Source: Clostridia bacterium
GTDB taxonomy: Bacteria; Bacillota; Clostridia; Christensenellales; CAG-1252
Direction: 5' to 3'
Length of the DNA stretch: 5,997 bases
Assembly (NCBI GenBank): GCA_016296985.1
Contig: JAEDHM010000087.1
Coordinates: 1-5,997 of the forward strand
The notes under the pieces are model-generated. The model saw nothing but the letters and a program-made list of their open reading frames with translations, was not told the DNA's origin and did not search any database. Position numbers and translations under genes: made by a program. Numbering within the stretch: position 1 is the first letter of the stretch; each line of letters starts with the position of its first letter. Below, piece after piece: positions 1 through 5,810 of this stretch.

Positions 1-175
1 ATGCTCCCTCGCAATAAAACTTGTCTTTCTTGCTTTTTTCTCGTCAAACGGCAAAGGATTTGCCTAAATCAACTATACTTTGCTCCAGAGCCTTTTTTTA
101 TGGCTCGTCGCAAATCGGGTTTAGTGCTTAGTTAGAAATACGGCGCAATTTTCTCAGTAATAGACTTTTGGGGGT
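1..175. repeat. Array unit 1 (full length)
   Basis: This is a complete 175-bp unit, possibly preceded by others outside the window. Its inverted repeats are at 50-64 (loop GGA) and 88-106 (loop of seven T plus AT). A plus-strand open frame of 44 codons runs 1-135. The segment after it (136-175) is the most variable part when compared with unit 2, especially just before the GGGGG run at 170-174. Confidence 0.9.
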
Positions 176-350
176 ATGCTCCCTCGCAATAAAACTTGTC
201 TTTCTTGCTTTTTTCTCGTCAATCGGCAAAGAGTTTGCCTAAATCAACTATACTTTGCTCTAGAGCCTTTTTTTGTGGCTCGTCGCAAATTGAGTTTAGT
301 GTTTAGTTAGAAATACAGCGCAATTTTCTCAGTTATAGACCACTGGGGGT
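176..350. repeat. Array unit 2 (full length)
   Basis: This complete unit is about 93% identical to unit 1 by hand count. Its inverted repeats are at 225-239 (loop GAG instead of GGA) and 263-281 (loop changed A to G), with all arms unchanged. The 44-codon frame (176-310) differs from that of unit 1 by about seven amino-acid changes and one silent change. Confidence 0.9.
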
Positions 351-470
351 ATGTTCCCTCGCAATAAAACTTGTCTTTCTTGCTTTTTTCTCGTCAAACG
401 GCAAAGAGTTTGCCTAAATCAACTATACTTTGCTCCAGAGCCTTTTTTTGTGGCTCGTCGCAAATTGGGT
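351..470. repeat. Array unit 3 (partial, about 120 bp)
   Basis: This copy follows unit 2 for about 120 bp with four differences and then diverges. Both inverted repeats are intact (400-414 and 438-456). The short frame ends early at a TAA (471-473) because the sequence leaves the repeat there. Beyond it, around 495-512, a stretch resembling the GAAATACGGCGCAATTTT part of unit 1 may be a decayed remainder, but this is weak. Confidence 0.88.
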
Positions 471-473
471 TAA

Positions 474-554
474 GTTGGATGAAAAACTTAGGAAGAATAG
501 CGGAAATTTTCTTTCCAAGCGTTAAATAAATGGATATATAATGCAACACCATAT
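474..554. other. AT-rich spacer between repeat array and terminator, no gene seen
   Basis: No open frame, RNA gene or strong motif is visible here. It separates the partial third repeat unit from the terminator hairpin of the pot operon. Confidence 0.6.
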
Positions 555-588
555 AAAAAGAGGACAATCAGTTGATTATCCTCTTTTT
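555..588. terminator. Bidirectional rho-independent terminator of the pot operon
   Basis: Arms of 15 nt (555-569 and 574-588) flank a 4-nt loop (AGTT on the plus strand). The arms pair fully apart from one position, which is a G-U wobble in the minus-strand RNA. The stem ends in five A on one side and five T on the other, so a U-tract follows the hairpin on either strand. It lies 22 nt past the potD stop, the expected place for the end of the operon transcript. It could also stop transcription coming rightwards from the repeat array. Confidence 0.93.
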
Positions 589-610
589 GTCTTTTCAAAA
601 TTTTGAAGGA

Positions 611-1954
611 TTATTTTACGTATCTTCTATCAAAGGACAAATGGCGCCATACAAAATAGATTGCAACCAAAATTCCTGCCAAGCCAACTATAACTCCCAA
701 GCAAATTATGGAAATTTGCCACATGGGAAGGCTTCCCGATGCGGTAGCCGCCTTTACTTCTTCCCACATAATAGTCATCATTTCGTTGCTTGCGCCATAA
801 TCGGTCATCATGCCGTAGTTGGGGTTGTCAATGTCGGGATATCTTACTTCCCAATCGAAAAACTCTTCGGCATCATATTCGTTTTCTTCTAAGATGGCAA
901 GGCAATCTTCGTCGTTCATTAAAACTTCCTTTTGTACTGCCGAGCTGTAACCAACGTAAACCATATTGGACATAGCGACGGTAGGAAGGCAGGTGAATTC
1001 GATAAAAGCGTTAGCCTCTTTGGCGTGTTTTGCAACGGTAGGGATAAACCAACCGTCAAACCAAACGTTTGCGCCAACTTCGGGTACGTAGTAGTCAAGT
1101 CCTACGTTATAAAGTTCGGCCTCTTCGATGGCGTACATAGCGTCACCGCTCCAGGCAAGGTCAACGTAGGCGCGTTGAGCGATTAAGTCGTCTTTACCAA
1201 AGTCAACCTCGTATCCTTTGAGCGCGGACTTTTGATCAATAAGGGCTTGTCTAACCTTTTGTACCAATTCAGGGTCGGTGCAGTTGATAAGGTCTTCGGG
1301 GGAGTAGTCCTTGTATTTTTCGGGCAAAGCGTTTTCTTCTTTAAGATACAATACGCCGGCGGCAAAGGTATCACGGATCGAGTCTTTCATCAAAATTTTT
1401 CCATCTAAAACCGCCTCGTCGGATTTATTCCAAAGCAAGCCCCAACCAAGTTCTTCAACGTCAATTCCGTTTTCTTCCATAATATCGGCGTTGTACAAAA
1501 TACCCAAAGTGCCGTACATATAAGGAACGAAATATTTTTCAAAGTCGGCGCCAAACTTGTTGCCCGTCCTCTTGTAGATATCGGGATTTATGGTATTCAT
1601 ATTCTCGTTTTTATCAAGAGGGAGGAGAAGGTTTTTATTGAGAAGTTTTTGAATAGCATATTCCGATGCGCAAACAACGTCAACGTCGGCGTCGTTATTC
1701 ATCAACTTCGTAAGCATCGTTTCGTTGGTATCGTAGGTTATGTAATTTACGTTGATTGGCTCGCCGTACTTTTCTTCATACCATAGGCAAAACTCGTCAA
1801 GAGTTGCCTCGTCGATATAGTCTTCGCAGTTGTAAACGGTGATTGTTACACCTTCACCGCGTTCTCCTTCTTCCTCCGAGCAACCGCTTAGGGACACGAT
1901 AAGGAAACTTAGGGATAAAAGGATTACTAAAACTAAAACAGTAAACTTTTTCAT
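611..1954 (-). CDS. potD: PotD-type polyamine-binding lipoprotein with an extra C-terminal membrane helix
   Basis: This is the extracellular solute-binding protein of the spermidine/putrescine ABC transporter, 447 aa. Residues 1-25 form a lipoprotein signal (MKK, hydrophobic core, lipobox LSGC with Cys25). The PotD-like domain spans about 37-405, with a VYNCEDYI start, VPYMYGTLGILYN (143-155), WSGD (268-271) and VWFDGWFIP (297-305). From memory of E. coli PotD, W268, W298 and D300 match pocket residues W229, W255 and D257. The usual Trp of the first motif (YNW) is Cys43 here. Unlike the roughly 350-aa E. coli protein, it ends in a membrane helix at about 414-436 followed by a basic tail (RHLSFDRRYVK), so it may be anchored at both ends. 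Its ATG overlaps the potC stop by 1 nt (TAATG), and its AAGGAGGTG site lies within potC. It is the last gene before the terminator. Which polyamine it prefers cannot be told. Confidence 0.95.
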   Translation of the reverse strand: MKKFTVLVLVILLSLSFLIVSLSGCSEEEGERGEGVTITVYNCEDYIDEATLDEFCLWYEEKYGEPINVNYITYDTNETMLTKLMNNDADVDVVCASEYAIQKLLNKNLLLPLDKNENMNTINPDIYKRTGNKFGADFEKYFVPYMYGTLGILYNADIMEENGIDVEELGWGLLWNKSDEAVLDGKILMKDSIRDTFAAGVLYLKEENALPEKYKDYSPEDLINCTDPELVQKVRQALIDQKSALKGYEVDFGKDDLIAQRAYVDLAWSGDAMYAIEEAELYNVGLDYYVPEVGANVWFDGWFIPTVAKHAKEANAFIEFTCLPTVAMSNMVYVGYSSAVQKEVLMNDEDCLAILEENEYDAEEFFDWEVRYPDIDNPNYGMMTDYGASNEMMTIMWEEVKAATASGSLPMWQISIICLGVIVGLAGILVAIYFVWRHLSFDRRYVK

Positions 1955-2769
1955 TATACCTTTGCACCTCCTTCCGCTTTTTTCGTCATAGTCTTTTTGC
2001 TCAAATTTGAGAAGAGGATTATAAGAAGGACGACAACGAAAATGATAGAGAATACCGCAAACCAGAAAGGCTCAAGTCCACGTTTTGCGCCATCTGAATA
2101 GAGGTAGGTAGAAAGGGTTTCAATACCCGTAGTGCCCTTGTTTAACTGAGTGATAATAAAGTCGTCGAGGGACATTGTAAACGCCATGGTAAAACCTGAG
2201 ATAATACCCGGCAAAAGCATGGGGATTTCAACGCTAAACAAGGCGCGAATAGGGGATGCTCCAAGGTCGAGGGCAGCCTCGTAAATATTTCCGTCCATTT
2301 GATAAAGGCGAGGCATAACCGCAAGTACAACGTAGGGTGTACAGAAGGTTACGTGAGAGATAATCAATCTCACCCAACCGTTGCCAATACCCAAAGTTGA
2401 GAAGAAAAGGACGAAGGAGAATGCGGTAACGATTTCCGAACTTATGATAGGCCATTGGTTGATATTGTTTACAAACTTTTTCATCCTTTTTCCAAGGTGG
2501 AAGATACCTATTGCGGAAACTGCTCCCAAAACTGTGGAGATTACCGAGGCAATCGCAGCGATTATCAAGGTGTTTGCAATTGCGGTGAAAAGTTCGCCTG
2601 ACGAGGGAGAAGAGAAAATCGCCGCATAACTGTCAAAACTAAATCCCGCCTGAGTAGAAAAATTTACGCCTGACTGACCGAAGAAGGAGAAGAATACTAT
2701 CAAAAGAATGGGGGCGTACAAGAAAAGCGCCACGATAACCAAATAGGCAATGGAAAGTGCTTTTTTCAT
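1954..2769 (-). CDS. potC: Polyamine ABC transporter permease PotC
   Basis: This is one of the two membrane subunits of the polyamine importer, 271 aa, close to the usual PotC length. It has about six membrane segments (roughly 7-30, 64-90, 107-127, 133-155, 186-206, 236-256). The binding-protein-dependent permease EAA loop, which contacts the ATPase, reads YEAALDLGASP starting at residue 163 and continues to LLPGIISG (185-192). The segment TMSLDDFIIT (198-207) is typical of PotC-type permeases. The tail is basic (KKTMTKK) and faces the cytoplasm. The start overlaps the potB stop as ATGA (4 nt), with AAGGAGG 9 nt upstream. PotC is assigned rather than PotB because of its order after the other permease and its short N-terminus running straight into the first helix. 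Confidence 0.95.
   Translation of the reverse strand: MKKALSIAYLVIVALFLYAPILLIVFFSFFGQSGVNFSTQAGFSFDSYAAIFSSPSSGELFTAIANTLIIAAIASVISTVLGAVSAIGIFHLGKRMKKFVNNINQWPIISSEIVTAFSFVLFFSTLGIGNGWVRLIISHVTFCTPYVVLAVMPRLYQMDGNIYEAALDLGASPIRALFSVEIPMLLPGIISGFTMAFTMSLDDFIITQLNKGTTGIETLSTYLYSDGAKRGLEPFWFAVFSIIFVVVLLIILFSNLSKKTMTKKAEGGAKV
1965..1973 (-). promoter_or_regulatory. Ribosome binding site of potD inside potC
   Basis: Read on the minus strand this is AAGGAGGTG, ending 10 nt before the potD ATG. The same bases encode the Gly-Gly near the PotC C-terminus. It supports the chosen potD start and suggests coupling of potD to potC translation. Confidence 0.85.
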
Positions 2770-3578
2770 AGTAAGGAACCTCCTTTTTCGTTTTCACCGC
2801 CAAAGCGGTTTGCTGCAAAGGATGCAACAAGAACGAAGACAAGCATAAACAAACTCATAACCGAGCCTACGCCGTAAAGGTCGTGATTGTAAGCGTTGTA
2901 GATTACGTCACCGAAAAGTTCGACCTCACCACCGCCAAGATAAGTTGTGATAGCGAAGGAGGAAATGGTAGGAATAAATACCATGGTGATACCCGAGATT
3001 ATTCCCGGTACGGAAAGGGGCAAAATAACCTTAAACAAAACGGTTATTCCGTCTGCGCCCAAATCTCTCGCCGCCTCGACGTAACTTTTGTCGATATTGG
3101 AAATGGTTGTATGAATAGGCATAATCATCATAGGCAAGAAGATGTAAACCATACCAATGATAACGCTTACCGCGCCAAGATCCATACCCAACCATTCAAA
3201 GATGGATGCAAGGGATCTGGTTTTGATCAAAAAGTTTATCCACATGGGAATTGCAAAAATCATCATAAGCATTTGACCGTGCTTAAACTTTGAAAGAAGA
3301 TAGGCAACGGGATAGCCGATAACCAAGCAAATAATTGTGGACAACAATCCAACGAGCAAGGAGTTTGCCAAAATATCGGTATAGACGGTGTTTTGGAAGA
3401 AGAGCAAAAAGTTTTCGCCACTTGCTTCGCCGTCATAGATAAAGGCGTTTATCAAAAGCATTGCGGTTGGTACGATAACGAAAAGCATAAGTACCAACAT
3501 ATAGGGATAGGAGAAAACCTTTCTTGAAATTTTGAAAACAGGCTTTCTCTTTATCGCAGGGGATAAGGACTTAGGCAT
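2766..3578 (-). CDS. potB: Polyamine ABC transporter permease PotB
   Basis: This is the other membrane subunit of the importer, 270 aa, a normal PotB length. A basic cytoplasmic N-terminus (about 1-22) precedes the first helix (about 26-46). Further helices lie at about 68-95, 104-122, 134-158, 187-213 and 237-257. The segment PMWINFLIKTRS (111-122) corresponds to the PotB-type motif before the cytoplasmic loop. The EAA loop reads YVEAARDLGADG (166-177) and continues to LPLSVPGIISG (186-196). The ATG lies inside the end of potA, with an 8-nt overlap (ATGCCTAA), and is preceded by AAAGGGGGAAG at 3585-3595. It should pair with PotC as a heterodimer and dock on PotA. Confidence 0.95.
   Translation of the reverse strand: MPKSLSPAIKRKPVFKISRKVFSYPYMLVLMLFVIVPTAMLLINAFIYDGEASGENFLLFFQNTVYTDILANSLLVGLLSTIICLVIGYPVAYLLSKFKHGQMLMMIFAIPMWINFLIKTRSLASIFEWLGMDLGAVSVIIGMVYIFLPMMIMPIHTTISNIDKSYVEAARDLGADGITVLFKVILPLSVPGIISGITMVFIPTISSFAITTYLGGGEVELFGDVIYNAYNHDLYGVGSVMSLFMLVFVLVASFAANRFGGENEKGGSLL
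2777..2785 (-). promoter_or_regulatory. Ribosome binding site of potC inside the potB end
   Basis: The minus strand reads AAGGAGGTT, with 9 nt between AAGGAGG and the ATG at 2769. It lies in the last codons of potB, fixes the potC start and fits stop-start coupling through the ATGA overlap. Confidence 0.85.
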
Positions 3579-5052
3579 CTGTTTCTTCCCCCTTTATTTC
3601 TTCAATGATAATTTTGTCTTTAGGCAAGTTTATACCTACGCGGTCGCCTTTAAGCCAGTCGTCGTCGGTATCAACGAAAAAGTCGTAATAGGTGTCGGTG
3701 CGGATGATGCATTGATAATAGTTGCCCTTGTAAATACTGTTTACAACGGTACCGCCGATTTCACCGTCTTCTTCGTTGTCCATAACTTCGACGTCGTCAA
3801 AATCGATCTTTACTTTTACCTTTGTGCCGGAAGGGAGAGAAGAATTACACTCAAATTTTCCACCGCAAATTTCAACAATACCTTCGTCCCACATTTCGGT
3901 TTCTATCTCATTGATAATACGAGCCTTGTGCATAATGTGGAAAGCGTCGGGAGAAATATGCAAACCGATTGGCTTTTCAACGTCGCAGGGGTTGGTGTGG
4001 TGTACCAAAACTTCGTTGTCGTAATCTTCGTCATCCTTGACGATTACAGTTGTTTGGAAGTGGTCGCCCTTGAAAACGGAGGTTTGAATATTTCCAACAA
4101 GCATTGCTTTATCGCTGTCTGTAGGTACAAGGGTAATATCTTCGGGACGGAGAATAACGTCAACGGGTTCGTTTTTCTTAAATCCCTTGTCAACGCACTC
4201 GAAACTCTTGCCCAAAATCCTAACGCGCAAATCTTCGGGCATACTTCCACTGAAAATGTTGCTTTCGCCGATAAAGTCGGCAACGAAAGCGTTTGCAGGT
4301 TCGTCGTAAATCTTTTGAGGATTGGCGATTTGTTGAATCTCGCCGTCGCGCATGACGATAATCGAGTCGCTCATTGTCAAAGCCTCTTCTTGGTCATGGG
4401 TTACGTAGATAAAGGTGATGCCAAGTTTCTTATGCATATTCATAAGCTCGATTTGCATGTCCTTTCTCATCTTGAGATCCAAAGCGCCCAAAGGCTCGTC
4501 CAAAAGCAAAACTTTAGGTTCGTTTACCAAAGCGCGGGCGATGGCAACCCTTTGCATTTGACCACCGGAAAGCGAGCCAACGTTTCTTTGATCGTATCCT
4601 TCAAGGTCAACCATCTTCAAAGCGTTGTGTACTTTTTCAGCAATTTCAGCCTTAGTAAGTTTTCTCATAACCTCGTATTCTCTTCCACGAAAATCCTTTT
4701 TCATTTGTCCGGTGGGAATACGCTGCAACTTCAAACCGAAAGCAATGTTGTTGAAAACGGTAAGGTGAGGGAAAAGAGCGTATCTTTGAAAAACGGTGTT
4801 TACCGAGCGACGGTGAGGGGGGATAGCGGTAATATCCACGCCGTCCATCAATACTTGACCCTCGGTAGGGGTTTCAAAGCCGGCAATCATTCTGAGTGTA
4901 GTGGTTTTACCGCAACCTGAAGGCCCTAAAAAGGTAACGAATTCGCCCTGACGGATGAAAAAGGAAATATTTTTTACAACGGGTTTTCCATCGTAAAACT
5001 TGCTAATGTTTTTCAATTCGATAATTTTCTTTTGTTCGGTTATTGTTTTCAT
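3571..5052 (-). CDS. potA: Polyamine transporter ATPase PotA with insertion and tandem TOBE-like C-terminus
   Basis: This is the cytoplasmic ATPase of the importer. At 493 aa it is clearly longer than E. coli PotA (about 378 aa). It carries all ABC motifs: Walker A GPSGCGKTT (43-51), Q-loop Gln89, signature LSGGQ (161-165), Walker B VLLLDEP (181-187), D-loop and H-loop His219. About 20 extra residues (roughly 111-130, rich in Lys, Arg and Met) lie between the Q-loop region and the signature. After the ATPase domain (about 10-240) come two similar beta-rich segments, about 296-375 and 410-487. Each contains a G-x-(I/V)-x-x-S-(V/I)-(F/Y)-KG pattern (320-329 and 434-443), consistent with a repeated TOBE regulatory domain. 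It starts 6 nt after the regulator stop and overlaps potB by 8 nt. The only nearby ribosome site (AGGAG) is unusually close to the ATG, but no better start is visible. Confidence 0.95.
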   Translation of the reverse strand: MKTITEQKKIIELKNISKFYDGKPVVKNISFFIRQGEFVTFLGPSGCGKTTTLRMIAGFETPTEGQVLMDGVDITAIPPHRRSVNTVFQRYALFPHLTVFNNIAFGLKLQRIPTGQMKKDFRGREYEVMRKLTKAEIAEKVHNALKMVDLEGYDQRNVGSLSGGQMQRVAIARALVNEPKVLLLDEPLGALDLKMRKDMQIELMNMHKKLGITFIYVTHDQEEALTMSDSIIVMRDGEIQQIANPQKIYDEPANAFVADFIGESNIFSGSMPEDLRVRILGKSFECVDKGFKKNEPVDVILRPEDITLVPTDSDKAMLVGNIQTSVFKGDHFQTTVIVKDDEDYDNEVLVHHTNPCDVEKPIGLHISPDAFHIMHKARIINEIETEMWDEGIVEICGGKFECNSSLPSGTKVKVKIDFDDVEVMDNEEDGEIGGTVVNSIYKGNYYQCIIRTDTYYDFFVDTDDDWLKGDRVGINLPKDKIIIEEIKGEETDA

Positions 5053-5055
5053 AAT

Positions 5056-5060
5056 CTCCT
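5056..5060 (-). promoter_or_regulatory. Ribosome binding site of potA overlapping the regulator stop
   Basis: The minus strand reads TAGGAGATTATG, so the TAG stop of the regulator shares bases with the AGGAG site. Only 3 nt separate AGGAG from the potA ATG, shorter than usual. Ribosomes finishing the regulator may re-initiate directly on potA. Confidence 0.7.
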
Positions 5061-5595
5061 AAAAATTACTGGGGGTAGTAACCCACAAGACCTTTGCCGG
5101 TTTTTCGCCGACGTTCACCAATTTATGTTCTTTGTCGCCTGTAATATAAAAGGCATCGCCTTTTTTTGCCTTATAACTTAAATTGTCTTCAACGGATATA
5201 GAAATTTTGCCGTCAAGGACGTAGCCGAATTCCTCGCCCTCGAAAGGATACCTAATTTCAGAACTGCCGTGTTCGGGAAGTAGAAGAATTATAGGCTCCA
5301 TTTCGTTTTTTTGCGAGTTGGGAATAAGCCAAATATTTTTACCATCGCCGTTGGTGGATTCAAAAAAATCCGCATGGGTAAAAACGATTTTCTCATCTTG
5401 TTGTTCGGTAAAAAACCTTTGTGGGGAAACCCCCAAAATATTCAAAATATCAATCAACGTTGCGATAGAAGGGGATGAAAGGTCGTTTTCAAGTTGACTG
5501 ATATAACCCTTTGTCAACTCGCAACGTCTGGCAAGTTCTTCTTGCGTAAGACCCCTTTGCAATCTTAATCTTTTTATCTTATGTCCTATTTCCAT
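5059..5595 (-). CDS. XRE-family transcriptional regulator with C-terminal cupin domain (PuuR-like)
   Basis: This 178-aa DNA-binding protein is the first gene of the operon. Residues 5-60 are a helix-turn-helix of the XRE/HTH_3 type (IKRLRLQRGLTQEELARRCELTKGYISQLE, with the recognition helix about 28-37). Residues about 105-173 are a cupin_2-like sensor, with EEFGYVLDGK (121-130) and GDAFYITGDKEHKLVN (146-161). His157 and the acidic residues around 119-122 are possible ligand or metal contacts. This layout and length match the PuuR family, whose E. coli member represses putrescine catabolism. Placement in front of potABCD suggests control of polyamine uptake and of its own promoter. A GAGAGGG site at 5602-5608 lies 6 nt before the ATG. 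Whether it represses or activates, and what it binds, is inferred. I give no symbol because several families share this layout. Confidence 0.92.
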   Translation of the reverse strand: MEIGHKIKRLRLQRGLTQEELARRCELTKGYISQLENDLSSPSIATLIDILNILGVSPQRFFTEQQDEKIVFTHADFFESTNGDGKNIWLIPNSQKNEMEPIILLLPEHGSSEIRYPFEGEEFGYVLDGKISISVEDNLSYKAKKGDAFYITGDKEHKLVNVGEKPAKVLWVTTPSNF

Positions 5596-5601
5596 AATTT
5601 A

Positions 5602-5608
5602 CCCTCTC
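5602..5608 (-). promoter_or_regulatory. Ribosome binding site of the regulator gene
   Basis: The minus strand reads GAGAGGG, with 6 nt to the ATG at 5595. It supports this start over any internal Met. Confidence 0.7.
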
Positions 5609-5626
5609 TTCTTGCGTGATATGTAA

Positions 5627-5651
5627 ATATGAACCTGCGTGCATACGTATG
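5627..5651. promoter_or_regulatory. Candidate operator just downstream of the start point
   Basis: An ATATGAAC motif (5627-5634) is followed by the perfect palindrome CATACGTATG (5642-5651). The palindrome covers about +7 to +16 relative to the predicted start, a position where a bound repressor would block transcription. The first motif aligns with the upstream repeat at 5791-5808 in 13 of 18 positions by hand count. Confidence 0.45.
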
Positions 5652-5663
5652 TAGGATAAGACG

Positions 5664-5692
5664 ATTATATTTTTAAAGTTAAGCAATGTCAA
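5664..5692 (-). promoter_or_regulatory. Sigma-A promoter of the regulator-potABCD operon
   Basis: On the minus strand the -35 box is TTGACA (5692-5687) and the -10 box is TATAAT (5669-5664). Both are perfect consensus with the ideal 17-bp spacer. The expected start point is near 5657. Such a strong core promoter would normally be held in check, which fits a repressor role for the first gene. The spacer includes GCTTAAC, close to the GTTTAGC/GCTAAAC motif found upstream. Confidence 0.92.
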
Positions 5693-5710
5693 ACATTTTT
5701 ATTGATTTTA

Positions 5711-5747
5711 CTAAACTTTTAAAATGTTTAGCCACGCTAAACTTTTT
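5711..5747. promoter_or_regulatory. Cluster of inverted GTTTAG motifs upstream of the -35 box
   Basis: CTAAAC (5711-5716), GTTTAGC (5726-5732) and GCTAAAC (5736-5742) alternate in orientation. The last two form a perfect 7-3-7 inverted repeat, extending to 12-bp arms with one mismatch (5721-5747). The cluster begins about 18 bp upstream of the -35 box. It could be an operator, perhaps for an activator or for a second regulator. As a terminator it would be weak because the stem is AT-rich. Confidence 0.45.
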
Positions 5748-5774
5748 GATTATTATTTATATGGTGATTTTCGA

Positions 5775-5810
5775 GTATGAAAATATGCGTATATGAACAT
5801 ATGCTCATAT
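5775..5810. promoter_or_regulatory. Tandem TATGAA-type repeats forming a candidate upstream operator
   Basis: Two 18-bp copies spaced 16 bp apart (5775-5792 and 5791-5808) agree at 14 of 18 positions around TATGAA-N-ATATGC. The second extends to an imperfect palindrome at 5791-5810 with 9 of 10 base pairs matched, core ATGAACATATGCTCAT. As I recall, E. coli PuuR sites have ATGRAC-type ends, so the resemblance fits a PuuR-like regulator. The sites lie about 120-150 bp upstream of the predicted start, far for a simple repressor. Confidence 0.45.

Larger units (their letters stand above)
1..470. repeat. Tandem array of a 175-bp unit, 2 full copies plus 1 partial
   Basis: Units begin at 1, 176 and 351, so the period is exactly 175 bp. 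By hand count, copies 1 and 2 differ at about 13 of 175 positions. Copy 3 matches the others for about 120 bp (4-5 differences) and is lost near 470. The array starts at the window edge and may continue leftwards. Each unit carries two short inverted repeats: GGCAAA-3 nt-TTTGCC and GAGCC-9 nt-GGCTC. Bases that differ between copies lie in the loops or outside the arms. Each unit also has an open frame of 40-44 codons, which I judge not to be protein-coding. There is no transposase, and no short repeat/spacer pattern as in CRISPR. The function is unknown. It lies just beyond the terminator of the pot operon. Confidence 0.95.
5596..5657 (-). other. Untranslated leader of the operon (about 62 nt)
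   Basis: The leader runs from the predicted transcription start (an A on the minus strand near 5657) to the regulator ATG. It ends with the GAGAGGG ribosome site. It contains a perfect 10-bp palindrome CATACGTATG (5642-5651) and an ATATGAAC motif (5627-5634) that also occurs upstream at 5791-5798. It is too short for a known riboswitch, and no such fold was recognised. Confidence 0.6.

Noticed and set aside
1..470. CRISPR array
   Set aside because: The 175-bp unit repeats without unique spacers, and there are no cas genes in the window.
1..470. Insertion sequence or MITE
   Set aside because: No transposase, terminal inverted repeats or target-site duplications are visible at the unit ends. 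The units are directly head to tail.
572..892. A 106-codon plus-strand open frame over the end of potD
   Set aside because: It starts inside the terminator hairpin, has no ribosome binding site and overlaps the PotD C-terminus on the other strand. It is a shadow of potD.
3532..4920. A 462-codon plus-strand open frame opposite potA
   Set aside because: It is codon-aligned antisense to potA, so its stops would correspond to TTA, CTA or TCA in potA. It is open only because potA avoids these codons over that stretch. The translation shows no domain, and the sense strand has all ABC ATPase motifs.
5596..5657. Riboswitch or attenuator in the operon leader
   Set aside because: The leader is only about 62 nt, with no U-rich terminator hairpin or recognised riboswitch core. 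The palindromes fit protein binding better.
5721..5747. Rho-independent terminator of a rightward gene
   Set aside because: The inverted repeat is followed by TTTTT on the plus strand, but the stem is AT-rich and no gene lies immediately upstream on that strand. Its place next to the promoter favours a regulatory site.
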